The notes under the pieces were generated by a model, which had not been told where the DNA came from, did no database searches, and saw only the letters and a program-made list of their open reading frames with translations. The translations under genes and the position numbers were made by a program. A DNA stretch of 64,000 nt from Paraburkholderia nodosa DSM 21604 (GTDB taxonomy: Bacteria; Pseudomonadota; Gammaproteobacteria; Burkholderiales; Burkholderiaceae): contig NZ_JAFA01000004.1 of assembly GCF_000519185.1 (NCBI RefSeq), forward strand, positions 100,110-164,109, written 5' to 3'. Shown here one piece after another: positions 8,017 to 17,490 of this stretch (positions within the stretch are counted from its first letter, which is position 1; each line of letters opens with the position of its first letter).

Positions 8017-8661
8017 GAAGCCTCCGGTTTTGCCTGGTCGGCCGCGGCGTCGTTTGTTGGGCGTGACGCAATCACAAAGTGGAATCGGCGCGGCGTGGCT
8101 CGTCTCGCAAACCTCGTGCCTGGCTTGTGCATGGCCGGCCGGCGTCCGCCCCGGCGATTCGCCGCGCTCCCCGGCGGCTATGGCCGTCAAACGCGGGAAA
8201 TGAAACTAAATAATCAGGAAAACTAACAGAATTGCAGGGGCTCCGGCGCACCGTTTTGGAGCACCGCATTCGCCCCGATTAAACCTTGGCGCCGATTTGC
8301 CGTTAGACAGCCATGGACCTCGGCGATGCGGCCCCCCCTGTGTCGCGGAACCCGAAGCCCATGTTGCACCGTTCTCACAGCGGTCACCAACTTGCGCCGG
8401 TCGTGGTCGGGCCGGCGCATCTCCTTTTTGCCTTCCGAATCCTTGCAACGCGCGGCCGAGCGGCGCTCGCTACGCCGCGGCACCCATGCGCGACGATCCG
8501 CGCGCGCGCCGGGTAACGCTGATACAGGTATCGCGACTACCACCCAACTCCCTGTTTTTTATCGCTTTTTTTTACAGGAAAGGCCCTGTGGCGAGCGGGT
8601 TTCGCGTGGCATAATCGATTCACACCGTATTGCCCCGCAGTCAAACATTTCCCCGCACATC
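8017..8661. promoter_or_regulatory. Divergent intergenic region between mipA-like gene and leuC
   Basis: This stretch of 645 bases holds no convincing gene; reading frames in it have no family resemblance and poor starts. It must contain the promoters of both flanking genes. For leuC, CATAAT at 8610-8615 is a reasonable -10 box about 47 bases before the start codon; no good -35 is visible. An AT-rich patch at 8199-8227 and a T-rich segment at 8552-8575 stand out from the GC-rich background. Confidence 0.5.
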
Positions 8662-10071
8662 ATGGCAAAGACGCTCTACGACAAATTGTGGGACACGCAT
8701 GTGGTCCACACGGAAGACGATGGCACGACGATTCTCTACATCGACCGTCATCTGTTGCACGAAGTCACCAGTCCGCAGGCTTTCGAAGGCCTGAAGCTGC
8801 ACGAGCGCCCGGTGTGGCGCATCAGCGCGAACCTGGCCGTTTCCGACCATAACGTGCCGACCACGGACCGCAGCCACGGCATTGCCGACCCGGTCTCGAA
8901 GCTGCAGGTGGACACGCTCGATTCGAACTGCGATTCTTTCGGCATCACGCAGTTCAAGATGACCGACCAGCGCCAGGGCATCGTGCACATCGTCGGTCCG
9001 GAGCAGGGTGCAACGCTGCCTGGTATGACCATCGTTTGCGGCGACTCGCACACGTCCACGCACGGCGCGTTCGGTGCGCTCGCGCACGGCATCGGCACCT
9101 CTGAAGTCGAGCACGTGCTGGCCACGCAAACGCTCCTGCAAAAGAAGAGCAAGAACATGCTCGTGAAGGTCGAGGGCCAACTGCCGCGCGGCTGCACCGC
9201 GAAGGACATCGTGCTCGCCATCATCGGCAAGATCGGCACCGCGGGCGGCACGGGCTACGCCATGGAGTTCGGCGGCTCGATGATCCGCGGCCTCACGATG
9301 GAAGGCCGCATGACCGTGTGCAACATGGCGATCGAAGGCGGCGCGCGCGCCGGCATGGTCGCCGTGGACGACACCACGATCGAATATCTCAAGGGCCGTC
9401 CGTTCTCGCCGCAAGGCGCGGAGTGGGAGCAGGCCGTCGAGTACTGGAAAAACTTCCGCACCGACGAAGGCGCGCACTTCGACCGCGTGGTCGAACTGAG
9501 CGCGGCCGACATCGTGCCGCAGGTCACGTGGGGCACGTCGCCGGAAATGGTCACGGCAGTCGACAGCCGCGTGCCGGATCCCGAGCGCGAGAAGGACCCG
9601 GTCAAGCGCGACGCGATGGAACGCGCGCTGCAGTACATGGCGCTCGAACCGAATACGCCGATCGAGTCGATCAAGCCGGACAAGATTTTCATCGGTTCGT
9701 GCACGAACGCGCGCATCGAAGACCTGCGCTCCGCCGCTTACGTCGTGAAGAAGCTCGGCCGCCGCGTGGCGCCGAACATCCGCCTCGCGATGGTCGTGCC
9801 GGGCTCGGGTCTCGTGAAGGCGCAAGCCGAGCGCGAAGGCCTCGACAAGGTGTTTACCGAAGCCGGTTTCGAATGGCGCGAGCCGGGCTGCTCGATGTGT
9901 CTCGCGATGAACGCTGACCGGCTGGAGCCGGGCGAGCGTTGCGCGTCCACCTCGAACCGCAACTTCGAAGGCCGCCAGGGCGCGGGCGGTCGCACGCACC
10001 TCGTGAGCCCGGCCATGGCAGCCGCCGCGGCAATCGAAGGCCATTTCGTCGACATTCGCAAGCTGGGCTGA
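8662..10071 (+). CDS. leuC: 3-isopropylmalate dehydratase, large subunit
   Basis: A 469-residue aconitase-family enzyme that isomerises 2-isopropylmalate to 3-isopropylmalate in leucine synthesis, acting in the cytoplasm with LeuD. The 4Fe-4S ligands are Cys347 ([11 protein letters not shown]), Cys410 and Cys413 (CSMC), all present. Other signatures are [24 protein letters not shown] (in two parts) and [21 protein letters not shown]. The start at 8662 ([15 protein letters not shown]) gives the standard length; the frame is open upstream but that part is noncoding. leuD starts 18 bases downstream. Confidence 0.97.
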   Translation: MAKTLYDKLWDTHVVHTEDDGTTILYIDRHLLHEVTSPQAFEGLKLHERPVWRISANLAVSDHNVPTTDRSHGIADPVSKLQVDTLDSNCDSFGITQFKMTDQRQGIVHIVGPEQGATLPGMTIVCGDSHTSTHGAFGALAHGIGTSEVEHVLATQTLLQKKSKNMLVKVEGQLPRGCTAKDIVLAIIGKIGTAGGTGYAMEFGGSMIRGLTMEGRMTVCNMAIEGGARAGMVAVDDTTIEYLKGRPFSPQGAEWEQAVEYWKNFRTDEGAHFDRVVELSAADIVPQVTWGTSPEMVTAVDSRVPDPEREKDPVKRDAMERALQYMALEPNTPIESIKPDKIFIGSCTNARIEDLRSAAYVVKKLGRRVAPNIRLAMVVPGSGLVKAQAEREGLDKVFTEAGFEWREPGCSMCLAMNADRLEPGERCASTSNRNFEGRQGAGGRTHLVSPAMAAAAAIEGHFVDIRKLG

Positions 10072-10089
10072 GCTGAGGCTACACGGATC

Positions 10090-10740
10090 ATGGAAAAATT
10101 CATCGTACACACCGGCGTCGTGGCGCCGCTCGATCGCGAGAATGTCGATACCGACGCGATCATTCCCAAGCAGTTCCTCAAGTCGATCAAGCGTACCGGC
10201 TTCGGCCCGAATGCCTTCGACGAATGGCGCTACCTCGACCACGGCGAGCCGGGCCAGGACAACTCGAAGCGTCCGCTGAACCCGGACTTCGTGCTGAACC
10301 AGCCGCGCTATCAGGGCGCCTCGGTGCTGCTCACGCGCAAGAACTTCGGCTGCGGCAGCTCGCGCGAGCACGCGCCGTGGGCGCTCGACCAGTACGGCTT
10401 CCGCGCGATCATCGCGCCGAGCTTCGCGGACATCTTCTATAACAATTGCTTCAAGAACGGCCTGCTGCCGATCGTGCTTTCCGAAGCGGATGTGGATCAC
10501 CTGTTCAACGAGACGTACGCGTTCAACGGCTTCCAGCTCACGGTCGATCTGGACAAGCAGGTCGTGCGCACGACGGATGGCTCGAAGGAATATCCGTTCG
10601 AAGTGGCCGCGTTCCGCCGCTTCTGCCTCCTGAACGGCTTCGACGACATCGGCCTCACGCTGCGTCACGCCGACAAGATCCGCCAGTACGAAGCCGAGCG
10701 CCTCGCGCGCCAGCCGTGGCTGAACAACCGCGTGCTCTGA
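10090..10740 (+). CDS. leuD: 3-isopropylmalate dehydratase, small subunit
   Basis: A 216-residue small subunit (swivel domain) of isopropylmalate isomerase. Diagnostic stretches are [20 protein letters not shown] at the N terminus and [20 protein letters not shown], the substrate-recognition loop, followed by [21 protein letters not shown]. The length is normal. It is co-transcribed with leuC (18-base gap) and leuB (44-base gap). I see no small gene in the leuC-leuD gap. Confidence 0.97.
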   Translation: MEKFIVHTGVVAPLDRENVDTDAIIPKQFLKSIKRTGFGPNAFDEWRYLDHGEPGQDNSKRPLNPDFVLNQPRYQGASVLLTRKNFGCGSSREHAPWALDQYGFRAIIAPSFADIFYNNCFKNGLLPIVLSEADVDHLFNETYAFNGFQLTVDLDKQVVRTTDGSKEYPFEVAAFRRFCLLNGFDDIGLTLRHADKIRQYEAERLARQPWLNNRVL

Positions 10741-10784
10741 TACTTGCACACACGCACACTGAACAAACAGCGAGGAATCACAGG

Positions 10785-11852
10785 ATGAAGATTGCAGTGC
10801 TGCCGGGCGACGGCATCGGTCCCGAGATCGTCAAGGAAGCCGTGAAGGTGCTGAACGCACTGGGCGATAAATTCGAGCTGGAAGAGGCGCCTGTTGGCGG
10901 CGCGGGCTACGAGGCAAGCGGCCACCCGCTGCCCGAGGCAACGCTCGCGCTGGCCAGATCCGCCGACGCGATCCTGTTCGGCGCCGTGGGCGACTGGAAG
11001 TACGACAAGCTCGAGCGCGCGCTGCGTCCCGAGCAGGCCATTCTCGGCCTGCGCAAGCATCTGGAGCTGTTCGCGAACTTCCGCCCGGCGATCTGCTATC
11101 CGCAGCTCACGGGGGCGTCGTCGCTGAAGCCGGAAATCGTTTCGGGCCTCGACATCCTGATCGTGCGCGAACTGAACGGCGACATCTACTTCGGCCAGCC
11201 GCGCGGCACGCGCGAAGCGCCGGACGGCAACTTCAAGGGCGCGCGCGAAGGCTTCGACACGATGCGCTATGCGGAGCCCGAAGTGCGCCGCATCGCTCAC
11301 GTGGCGTTCCAGGCCGCGCAAAAGCGCCAGAAGAAGCTCACGTCTGTCGACAAGGCCAACGTGCTCGAAACGTCGCAGTTCTGGAAAGACATCATGATTG
11401 ATGTCTCGAAGGAATATCCGGAGGTCGAGCTGTCGCACATGTATGTCGACAACGCGGCCATGCAGCTCGTGAAGGCGCCGAAGGCGTTCGACGTGGTGGT
11501 GACCGGCAACATGTTCGGCGACATTCTCTCGGACGAAGCCGCGATGCTCACGGGCTCGATCGGCATGCTGCCTTCGGCCTCGCTCGACAAGAACAACAAG
11601 GGTCTGTACGAGCCGTCGCACGGTTCGGCGCCGGATATCGCGGGCAAGGGCATCGCCAACCCGCTCGCCACGATCCTCTCGGCGGCCATGATGCTGCGTT
11701 ACTCGCTGGGCCGCCCGGAGCAGGCGGACCGCATCGAGAGCGCGGTGAAGAAGGTGCTGGAACAAGGCTATCGCACCGCCGACATCGTCACGCCGGACTG
11801 CAAGCAGGTTGGCACGGTGGCAATGGGCGATGCGGTGATCGCAGCGCTGTGA
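10785..11852 (+). CDS. leuB: 3-isopropylmalate dehydrogenase
   Basis: A 355-residue NAD-dependent oxidative decarboxylase for the third step of leucine synthesis. The start [16 protein letters not shown] at 10785 is the family N terminus and follows GAGGAATCACAGG. Later motifs include [12 protein letters not shown], the substrate-binding YVDNAAMQL, the metal-binding [11 protein letters not shown] and the NAD-binding [15 protein letters not shown]. It is the last gene of leuCDB: a strong intrinsic terminator follows within ten bases of the stop. Confidence 0.97.
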   Translation: MKIAVLPGDGIGPEIVKEAVKVLNALGDKFELEEAPVGGAGYEASGHPLPEATLALARSADAILFGAVGDWKYDKLERALRPEQAILGLRKHLELFANFRPAICYPQLTGASSLKPEIVSGLDILIVRELNGDIYFGQPRGTREAPDGNFKGAREGFDTMRYAEPEVRRIAHVAFQAAQKRQKKLTSVDKANVLETSQFWKDIMIDVSKEYPEVELSHMYVDNAAMQLVKAPKAFDVVVTGNMFGDILSDEAAMLTGSIGMLPSASLDKNNKGLYEPSHGSAPDIAGKGIANPLATILSAAMMLRYSLGRPEQADRIESAVKKVLEQGYRTADIVTPDCKQVGTVAMGDAVIAAL

Positions 11853-11860
11853 GTCGCACG

Positions 11861-11893
11861 AAGGGCATGCCGTTTCCGGCGTGCCCTTTTTTT
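11861..11893 (+). terminator. Intrinsic terminator after leuB
   Basis: A 12-bp stem (AAGGGCATGCCG at 11861-11872 with 11877-11888, including one G-U pair) and a TTTC loop are followed by a T run to 11893. This separates leuCDB from asd and means asd needs its own promoter. Confidence 0.93.
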
Positions 11894-11968
11894 GTTTCGC
11901 GCGCCTGAAGAACGGGCGTTGCAAATAGCGGAAAGTAGGTTTTTGCCGCGCAAATTAACCGTTTCGTG

Positions 11969-11974
11969 TATATT
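11969..11974 (+). promoter_or_regulatory. Candidate -10 box for the asd leader transcript
   Basis: TATATT at 11969-11974 lies in an AT-rich patch between the leuB terminator and asd. It would start transcription near 11981, about 45 bases before the short Thr/Ile reading frame and 200 bases before asd. The -35 is weak: TTGCCG at 11943 is 20 bases away, longer than usual. Confidence 0.5.
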
Positions 11975-12025
11975 GCTTCGATGGCGAAGATCCCCCAGAT
12001 CACGACTGTTACGAACATCCACGGC

Positions 12026-12097
12026 ATGAAAGCCCGTGCGATTTCGCTCGCCATCACCACGAAAACGACGATTATCAAAACGATCACCATTCGTTGA
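12026..12097 (+). CDS. Putative Thr/Ile/Lys leader peptide upstream of asd
   Basis: A 23-codon frame from ATG at 12026 to TGA at 12095-12097. Residues 10-22 read [13 protein letters not shown]: thirteen consecutive codons for only Ile, Thr and Lys. Six Thr, six Ile and three Lys occur in 23 residues. These amino acids are all made from aspartate through the enzyme encoded by asd, 82 bases downstream. The layout matches leader peptides such as ThrL of enterobacteria, which sense charged Thr and Ile tRNA by ribosome stalling. The same frame also has an ATG at 11981, giving a 38-residue version that would begin at or near the predicted transcript start. No clear ribosome-binding site is visible for either ATG. 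Function is inferred. Confidence 0.65.
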   Translation: MKARAISLAITTKTTIIKTITIR

Positions 12098-12098
12098 T

Positions 12099-12158
12099 CG
12101 CTCGTCGTGCCCGCTCATCTTCCCCGCGCGGCCACGCCGGGCGAGCGAAGCGGGGAAG
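12099..12158 (+). promoter_or_regulatory. Mutually exclusive hairpins between leader peptide and asd
   Basis: Two structures compete. Hairpin X pairs 12099-12103 with 12143-12147 and 12109-12113 with 12138-12142 (10 bp, five-base bulge). Hairpin Y pairs CTTCCCCGC at 12119-12127 with GCGGGGAAG at 12150-12158 (9 bp, perfect). Y's left arm lies in X's loop and its right arm outside, so only one can form at a time. No T-run follows Y, so control could act on translation or through Rho rather than by intrinsic termination. Confidence 0.5.
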
Positions 12159-12179
12159 TGTCCATCTCAAGGGTTAGTC

Positions 12180-13301
12180 ATGAACGTAGGTCTCGTAGGT
12201 TGGCGCGGCATGGTCGGCAGCGTGCTGATGCAGCGCATGCAGGAAGAACGTGATTTCGACCTGATCGAACCGGTGTTTTTCAGCACCAGCAACGCAGGCG
12301 GCGCGGCTCCGTCGTTCGCCAAAAACGAGACAAAGCTCAAGGACGCGAACAGCGTCGACGAGCTCAAGAAGTGCGACATCATCATCACTTGCCAGGGCGG
12401 CGACTACACCAACGAGGTGTACCCGAAGCTGCGCGCGGCAGGCTGGAACGGCTACTGGATCGACGCGGCCTCTGCGCTGCGCATGAAGGACGACGCCGTC
12501 ATCATCCTCGACCCGGTCAACCTCGACGTTATTAAAGACGCGCTGGTCAAGGGTCAGAAGGACTTCGTCGGCGGCAACTGCACGGTCAGCCTCATGCTGA
12601 TGGCGCTCGGCGGCCTGTTCCGCGAGAACCTCGTCGACTGGATGACGGCCATGACGTACCAGGCCGCTTCGGGCGCGGGCGCGCAGAACATGCGCGAACT
12701 GCTCTCGCAGATGGGCGCGCTCAATGCATCGGTCGCAAGCGATCTGGCGAATCCGTCGTCGGCGATCCTCGACATCGACCGCAAGGTGCTGGCCACCATG
12801 AACAGCGACGCCATGCCGACCGAACACTTCGGCGTGCCGCTCGCGGGCTCGCTGATTCCGTGGATCGACAAGGATCTCGGCAACGGCATGTCGAAGGAAG
12901 AGTGGAAGGGCGGCGCGGAAACCAACAAGATTCTCGGCAAGCCGGCCATGGGCCAGCCGGGCTCGATTCCGGTCGACGGCCTGTGCGTGCGGATCGGCGC
13001 GATGCGCTGCCACTCGCAGGCGCTCACGATCAAGCTGAAGAAGGATGTGCCGCTCGACGAGATCGACGGCATCCTCGCCTCGGCCAACGACTGGGTCAAG
13101 GTCGTGCCGAACCAGCGCGAGGCTTCGATGCGCGATCTGTCGCCGGCCGTGGTCACGGGCACGCTGTCGGTGCCGGTGGGCCGTCTGCGCAAGCTGGCCA
13201 TGGGCGGCGAATATCTGTCGGCCTTCACGGTGGGCGACCAGCTGCTGTGGGGTGCGGCTGAACCGCTGCGCCGCATGTTGCGCATTCTGCTCGACAAGTG
13301 A
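12180..13301 (+). CDS. asd: Aspartate-semialdehyde dehydrogenase
   Basis: A 373-residue NADPH-dependent enzyme that reduces aspartyl phosphate to aspartate semialdehyde, the branch point to Lys, Met, Thr and Ile and to cell-wall diaminopimelate. The N terminus [16 protein letters not shown] is the nucleotide-binding loop. The catalytic Cys134 lies in [10 protein letters not shown] and the active-site His in [16 protein letters not shown]. The length matches the gram-negative Asd form. The start at 12180 follows CAAGGGTTAGTC; the longer open frame upstream overlaps the leader region and is rejected. It is bounded by terminators on both sides, so it is transcribed alone. Confidence 0.97.
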   Translation: MNVGLVGWRGMVGSVLMQRMQEERDFDLIEPVFFSTSNAGGAAPSFAKNETKLKDANSVDELKKCDIIITCQGGDYTNEVYPKLRAAGWNGYWIDAASALRMKDDAVIILDPVNLDVIKDALVKGQKDFVGGNCTVSLMLMALGGLFRENLVDWMTAMTYQAASGAGAQNMRELLSQMGALNASVASDLANPSSAILDIDRKVLATMNSDAMPTEHFGVPLAGSLIPWIDKDLGNGMSKEEWKGGAETNKILGKPAMGQPGSIPVDGLCVRIGAMRCHSQALTIKLKKDVPLDEIDGILASANDWVKVVPNQREASMRDLSPAVVTGTLSVPVGRLRKLAMGGEYLSAFTVGDQLLWGAAEPLRRMLRILLDK

Positions 13302-13341
13302 ATGAATTAAACTACGCGGCTAATGACGCGTAGACCGGGTG

Positions 13342-13373
13342 AAAAGCGCCGCGCCAGTCGCGGCGCTTTTTTT
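13342..13373 (+). terminator. Intrinsic terminator after asd
   Basis: A perfect 12-bp stem (AAAAGCGCCGCG at 13342-13353 with 13359-13370) with a five-base loop is followed by further Ts to 13373. It lies 40 bases after the asd stop codon. Confidence 0.93.
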
Positions 13374-13467
13374 ATTGCATGCTTTCTATTGCATGCATCG
13401 ATGCAATCGCCCCGAAGCACACTCCTATTTGATCGACAGCCGCAAGAGCGGTATGCCAGGGCAACTG

Positions 13468-15810
13468 ATGATCGTTCGATTTGATACTGATTCCGCCGCG
13501 CCTCGCGCGAAGCGCGCCCAAGGGCGGCGCGCCATCCGCGCCACCGTGGCGGCGGCGAGTTTCCTGTTCTGCGGCCTCGCCGCTGCGCAGGGCGGCGCGA
13601 GTGCGGCGCAAGGCGCTGCCGCCAGTGGTGCCAGTGCCGCGTCTTCCGCCGCGGCGGCGCTGAGCATCGCGGGGCAGTACACCGTTCATCCCGGCCAGTC
13701 GTTGCACGACGTGGCCGTCGATGTCACGCAGTCGCACGACAAGGGCACGCTCGCACGCATGAGCCAGGCGCTCTTCGATGCGAACCCCAATGCGTTCATC
13801 AAGCAGGATCCCAGCCGCATGCGCGTGGGTGCGGCACTGAACGTGCCGGCCACGCCGGATCTTTCCAGTGCGGCGGAGGGCATGACGGCGGCATCGGGCG
13901 GGGCGGCTTCGGCTTCGGCGGGTGCTTCGGCTGCCGCCAGCGCGCCCGCCACGGCGACGGCTGCGCCTGCCAGCACACCGGCCGCTGCTTCGAGCGCTGC
14001 TGCCGAGGCTGTGGCAGCTGCATCGTCGGCGGCTGCCGCCGCAACGGGCGGCGCGAGTTCGGCCGGTGCTGCCGCGACGGCAGCGGCAACGGCTTCGGCA
14101 GCCGCAGCGAGCGGCCCCGAAGCGGCCGCGCAAGGCGCGTCGGGCGCCGCTGCGGTGGGCGCCAGCGCCGCCGTTGCGGCGTCAGCGGCCAGCGACTCGC
14201 ACGTGTGGAGCGGTTCGATCCAGGCCCCGGCCAGCGGCGCGGCAGGCGCGTCGGCCCAGGGCGCGAAGGGCGCGCCCGTGACGGTCTCGAGCCTGCAGCA
14301 GCTCCTCGCGTTGAAGAACCGCGTATTGATGGCGCTGCAGCAGCACGGCATCGGCAAACCGGCGCAGACGGCGGGCGGCGCGTCCGCCGGTGCGCCTGCT
14401 GCACAAGGCGGTGCGCCGGTGCAGAACGGCGCGGCGAACGCCGGCCCGGCTGGCGGTCAACCGGAAGTCTCGCCGATCGCCATGGGGGCCGTGGCGGCGA
14501 TCGTCGTGGCGCTGCTGGCGTTGTTCGTGCGTCTGCTCATGCGCAAGCGCAAGAAACCCGCTGAGCAGGCGACTGAGGTCTCGCCCGAAGCGCACGAGCC
14601 GACGCCGTCTGCATCGGCTGCTGCCGCCGTTGCCGCCGCGCCTGTGGCCGAGGAGCCGCCGGTGTTGCACGAGCCGATTTCGCGCGCCGGGGATGAACCG
14701 GCCGTGAACGAAGCCGCGCCCGTGGAGGAAGCGGAGTTTGTGCCGCCGGTTGCGCCGGCAGAACCCGCAGCGGACGAAGTCGCGATCACGCCGGTGCCCA
14801 CGCCAGCCGTCACTGCGGCGCCGCTCGAACACGACGAAGCGCTGCCGCCGATGCTGACCGAGACGCTGCACCCAGCCACCCCGCAAGCGCCTTCGGCTGC
14901 GCAGGAAGCTCACGCAGCACACGAACTGCCGCACGGCGTGGAACCGGGCGAGCCGCAGACGCTTGCCGACGCGACCGACGCCGCCAGCCTCGCCGCCGCG
15001 GTGGAGCTGGGCGCGGATGCGCTGCCGCCCGAAAGTCTCGGCGCGCCGCGCGCGGCCGAAGACGCCGAAGCGCTCGCGCGCACGCTGGAAGAACCGTCGC
15101 GCGCCGAAAAGCCTGCGACGCCCGATATCGCGCTCGACTTTGGCAACGGCGCACCGCAAGCCGCACAACCGCAGCAAGCCGCGCAAGCGCCGCAGGCCGA
15201 ACCGGCCGCCGTGCAAACGCCGCCCATCACCGAAGCCTTCGAGCGCCCGCCGGCGCCGCTTACCGCACCTGAAATTCCGTCTGTGCCCGCAGTCACCGCA
15301 GAAGACATGAGCTACGCCGAAGTCCCGATCGCGTTCCCGCACGATGCAATAGAAGCGCTGGGCGGCCTCGACCTGCCCCTGCCGCCGCGCATCGGGGAGC
15401 CGGTCATGCCCACGGCGCCGCTGTCGACCGAGCCGGCCGCCACGCCCGAGGCCTCGGCGCGTCTTGCGTCGCCGTTCTTCGAGCCGCCTGCGCCGCTGGC
15501 GGGCCAGGCCATCGAGGCGGGTACGGCGGGCGCAGGTGCGCTCGCGGGCCTCGGCGCGCCGCGCTTTGGCGCGCTCACGCTCGACTTCGACCTGAACCTG
15601 CCGCCCGATTCGGCCGAGCCGCTGCCGGTCTTCACGCCCGAGCAGCTCGCACGCATCGCGCGCAACAAGCTCGACCTCGCGCATGAATACATCGCGCTTG
15701 GCGACGTGTCCGGCGCCCGCTCGCTCATCAACGAAGTGATCGAGTCGAACGACCCCGCCACGCGCAGCGACGCGCAGGCGCTGTTGTCGACGCTCGCTCC
15801 GCTTTCGTGA
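13468..15810 (+). CDS. fimV: FimV/HubP-like cell-pole protein
   Basis: About 780 residues. After an N-terminal signal-like segment ([17 protein letters not shown]) comes a LysM-type peptidoglycan-binding region ([19 protein letters not shown] to [13 protein letters not shown]). A long Ala-rich low-complexity stretch follows, then a coiled-coil-like segment ([19 protein letters not shown]). A single membrane helix lies near residues 337-356, then an acidic Pro/Ala/Glu-rich cytoplasmic region. The FimV C-terminal domain ends the protein: [20 protein letters not shown] and [11 protein letters not shown]. Relatives organise the cell pole, type IV pili and chemotaxis. The start at 13468 follows AGGG; an alternative ATG is at 13453. 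truA begins 17 bases downstream. Confidence 0.88.
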   Translation: MIVRFDTDSAAPRAKRAQGRRAIRATVAAASFLFCGLAAAQGGASAAQGAAASGASAASSAAAALSIAGQYTVHPGQSLHDVAVDVTQSHDKGTLARMSQALFDANPNAFIKQDPSRMRVGAALNVPATPDLSSAAEGMTAASGGAASASAGASAAASAPATATAAPASTPAAASSAAAEAVAAASSAAAAATGGASSAGAAATAAATASAAAASGPEAAAQGASGAAAVGASAAVAASAASDSHVWSGSIQAPASGAAGASAQGAKGAPVTVSSLQQLLALKNRVLMALQQHGIGKPAQTAGGASAGAPAAQGGAPVQNGAANAGPAGGQPEVSPIAMGAVAAIVVALLALFVRLLMRKRKKPAEQATEVSPEAHEPTPSASAAAAVAAAPVAEEPPVLHEPISRAGDEPAVNEAAPVEEAEFVPPVAPAEPAADEVAITPVPTPAVTAAPLEHDEALPPMLTETLHPATPQAPSAAQEAHAAHELPHGVEPGEPQTLADATDAASLAAAVELGADALPPESLGAPRAAEDAEALARTLEEPSRAEKPATPDIALDFGNGAPQAAQPQQAAQAPQAEPAAVQTPPITEAFERPPAPLTAPEIPSVPAVTAEDMSYAEVPIAFPHDAIEALGGLDLPLPPRIGEPVMPTAPLSTEPAATPEASARLASPFFEPPAPLAGQAIEAGTAGAGALAGLGAPRFGALTLDFDLNLPPDSAEPLPVFTPEQLARIARNKLDLAHEYIALGDVSGARSLINEVIESNDPATRSDAQALLSTLAPLS

Positions 15811-15826
15811 CGCTGCTGCAAGCCGT

Positions 15827-16642
15827 ATGCGTATCGCGCTAGGAATCCAGTACGACGGCGCCGCGTTCTGCGGCTGGCAGTCGCAGCCGCACGGCAAGAC
15901 CGTGCAGGACGCGCTCGAGCGCGCACTGCGCGAGTTCGCCACCGTGCCGCTGTCCACCATCGTAGCGGGCCGCACCGACACGGGCGTGCACGGCCTCGGC
16001 CAGGTGGTGCACTTCGACACCGACCTCGACCGCACGCCGTTCTCGTGGGTGCGCGGCACCAACGCGTTCCTGCCCTCCACCGTGGCCGTGCAGTGGGCCA
16101 AGCCGATGCCCGAGGCGTTCCACGCGCGCTTCGCGGCGTTCGAGCGCACCTACTACTACGTGCTCTACGTGAACCCCGTGCGCTCGCCGATGCTGGCGGC
16201 CCGCACGGGCTGGATCCACACGCCGCTCGACGTCGATGCCATGCGCGAGGCGGCCGCGCACCTCATCGGCGAGCACGATTTTTCGTCGTTTCGCTCGTCG
16301 GAGTGCCAGGCGAAGACGCCGGTCAAGCATCTGTACCAGATCGACATCAGGCCGCAGGGCGACTTCATCCACTTCCGCTTTCGCGCCAACGCGTTCCTGC
16401 ACCACATGGTGCGCAACCTCATGGGTTGCCTCGTGGCCGTGGGGCGAGGGCGCTATCCGGCCGCGTGGATGGCCGAGGTGCTGGCGGGCCGCGACCGCAC
16501 CGTGGCCGCGCCGACCTTCATGCCCGACGGCCTCTATCTCGCCCAGGTAGGCTATCCTGATGAGTTCGCGGTACCTGCGCCGCATACCGCCAGCGTGCCG
16601 TGGAGCACGATCTGGAGCGACGCGCCCGAAGGCCGTGCCTGA
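15827..16642 (+). CDS. truA: tRNA pseudouridine(38-40) synthase
   Basis: A 271-residue cytoplasmic enzyme that isomerises uridines 38-40 in the anticodon arm of tRNAs. The N terminus [20 protein letters not shown] and the catalytic motif [14 protein letters not shown] (Asp51) are diagnostic, as is [21 protein letters not shown] in the C-terminal half. The gene follows fimV by 17 bases and precedes trpF by 90 bases, the usual neighbourhood in this bacterial group. Confidence 0.96.
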   Translation: MRIALGIQYDGAAFCGWQSQPHGKTVQDALERALREFATVPLSTIVAGRTDTGVHGLGQVVHFDTDLDRTPFSWVRGTNAFLPSTVAVQWAKPMPEAFHARFAAFERTYYYVLYVNPVRSPMLAARTGWIHTPLDVDAMREAAAHLIGEHDFSSFRSSECQAKTPVKHLYQIDIRPQGDFIHFRFRANAFLHHMVRNLMGCLVAVGRGRYPAAWMAEVLAGRDRTVAAPTFMPDGLYLAQVGYPDEFAVPAPHTASVPWSTIWSDAPEGRA

Positions 16643-16732
16643 CGCGGCCCGGCGTATTGAGCACCGCGAGCAATCACGTCGCAGTTGAAGCATCGGGATT
16701 GAATCATCGAGACCAACACCGCAGCCAGAACC

Positions 16733-17413
16733 ATGACGTCAGCCGAGCAACTCGCCCCCGCGCACCGCACCCGCATCAAGCTGTGCGGACTTTCGACGCC
16801 CGAGGCGGTTGCGTACGCCATCGACCTCGGCGCCGACGCCGTCGGATTCGTGTTCTATCCGCCCAGCCCGCGTTCGGTGAGCGTGGCGCAGGCGGTCGAG
16901 CTTACGCACGACCTGCCGCCGTTCGTTTCGGTCGTGGGCCTGTTCGTGAACGCCACGCCGCAATGGATGAGCGAAGTGGCGAGCAATGTCTCGCTCACCA
17001 TGCTGCAGTTTCACGGCGACGAAACGCCCGAGCAGTGCGAGTCGCTGGCCTCCGTTGCCGGTTTGCCCTGGTTGCGCGCGCTGCGGGTGGCGGCCGATAC
17101 TCAGCAGGCCGATTTGATAGAATCGGCTAATCGTTATTCATCAGCCAGCGGCCTCTTGTTCGACACCCATGTCGAAGGTTACGGCGGCGGCGGAAAGGTC
17201 TTCGATTGGTCACTTATTCCCGCAGGGCTCGCGCGTCGGGCCGTTTTGAGTGGTGGCTTGAACGCGCAAAACGTCAGTGATGCGATTCGCCAGGTGCGTC
17301 CGTTCGCTGTCGATGTCTCCAGTGGCATCGAGGTTCCGGGCGCAAAGGGCGTGAAGGATCACGCCCGCATGGCGGCGTTCGTGCGCGCAGTGCGCGAAGC
17401 GGACGCGGGATAA
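16733..17413 (+). CDS. trpF: Phosphoribosylanthranilate isomerase
   Basis: A 226-residue (beta/alpha)8 enzyme for the third step of tryptophan synthesis. RIKLCGLSTPEAVAYA contains the catalytic Cys (residue 18), GADAVGFVFYPPSPRSV follows, LLQFHGDE-type strand MLQFHGDETPEQC is present, and the C-terminal VDVSSGIEVPGAKG carries the catalytic Asp and phosphate-binding loop. It is monofunctional, not fused to TrpC. The first residues, up to about 12, are a short extension. It is the first gene of a trpF-trpB-methyltransferase-trpA group. Confidence 0.96.
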   Translation: MTSAEQLAPAHRTRIKLCGLSTPEAVAYAIDLGADAVGFVFYPPSPRSVSVAQAVELTHDLPPFVSVVGLFVNATPQWMSEVASNVSLTMLQFHGDETPEQCESLASVAGLPWLRALRVAADTQQADLIESANRYSSASGLLFDTHVEGYGGGGKVFDWSLIPAGLARRAVLSGGLNAQNVSDAIRQVRPFAVDVSSGIEVPGAKGVKDHARMAAFVRAVREADAG

Positions 17414-17490
17414 ATCCGGGGCGGATGCCCCTTTGGCCGGCACGGCCCGCGCAACGCGGGTCCTCCCAAGCCCGGCCGAGCGAGTGACTT

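Noticed and set aside
8326..8661. Upstream extension of the leuC reading frame
   Set aside because: The added residues do not resemble LeuC; the standard N terminus [11 protein letters not shown] starts at 8662 and a -10 box lies inside the extension.
11788..12090. Minus-strand hydrophobic reading frame opposite the asd leader
   Set aside because: It runs through the leuB terminator and into the 3' end of leuB, has no good ribosome-binding site, and its hydrophobic look is the complement of the Ile/Thr codon run on the plus strand.
14182..16149. A 655-codon minus-strand frame opposite fimV and truA
   Set aside because: Arg-rich, no domain, covers parts of two well-supported plus-strand genes.
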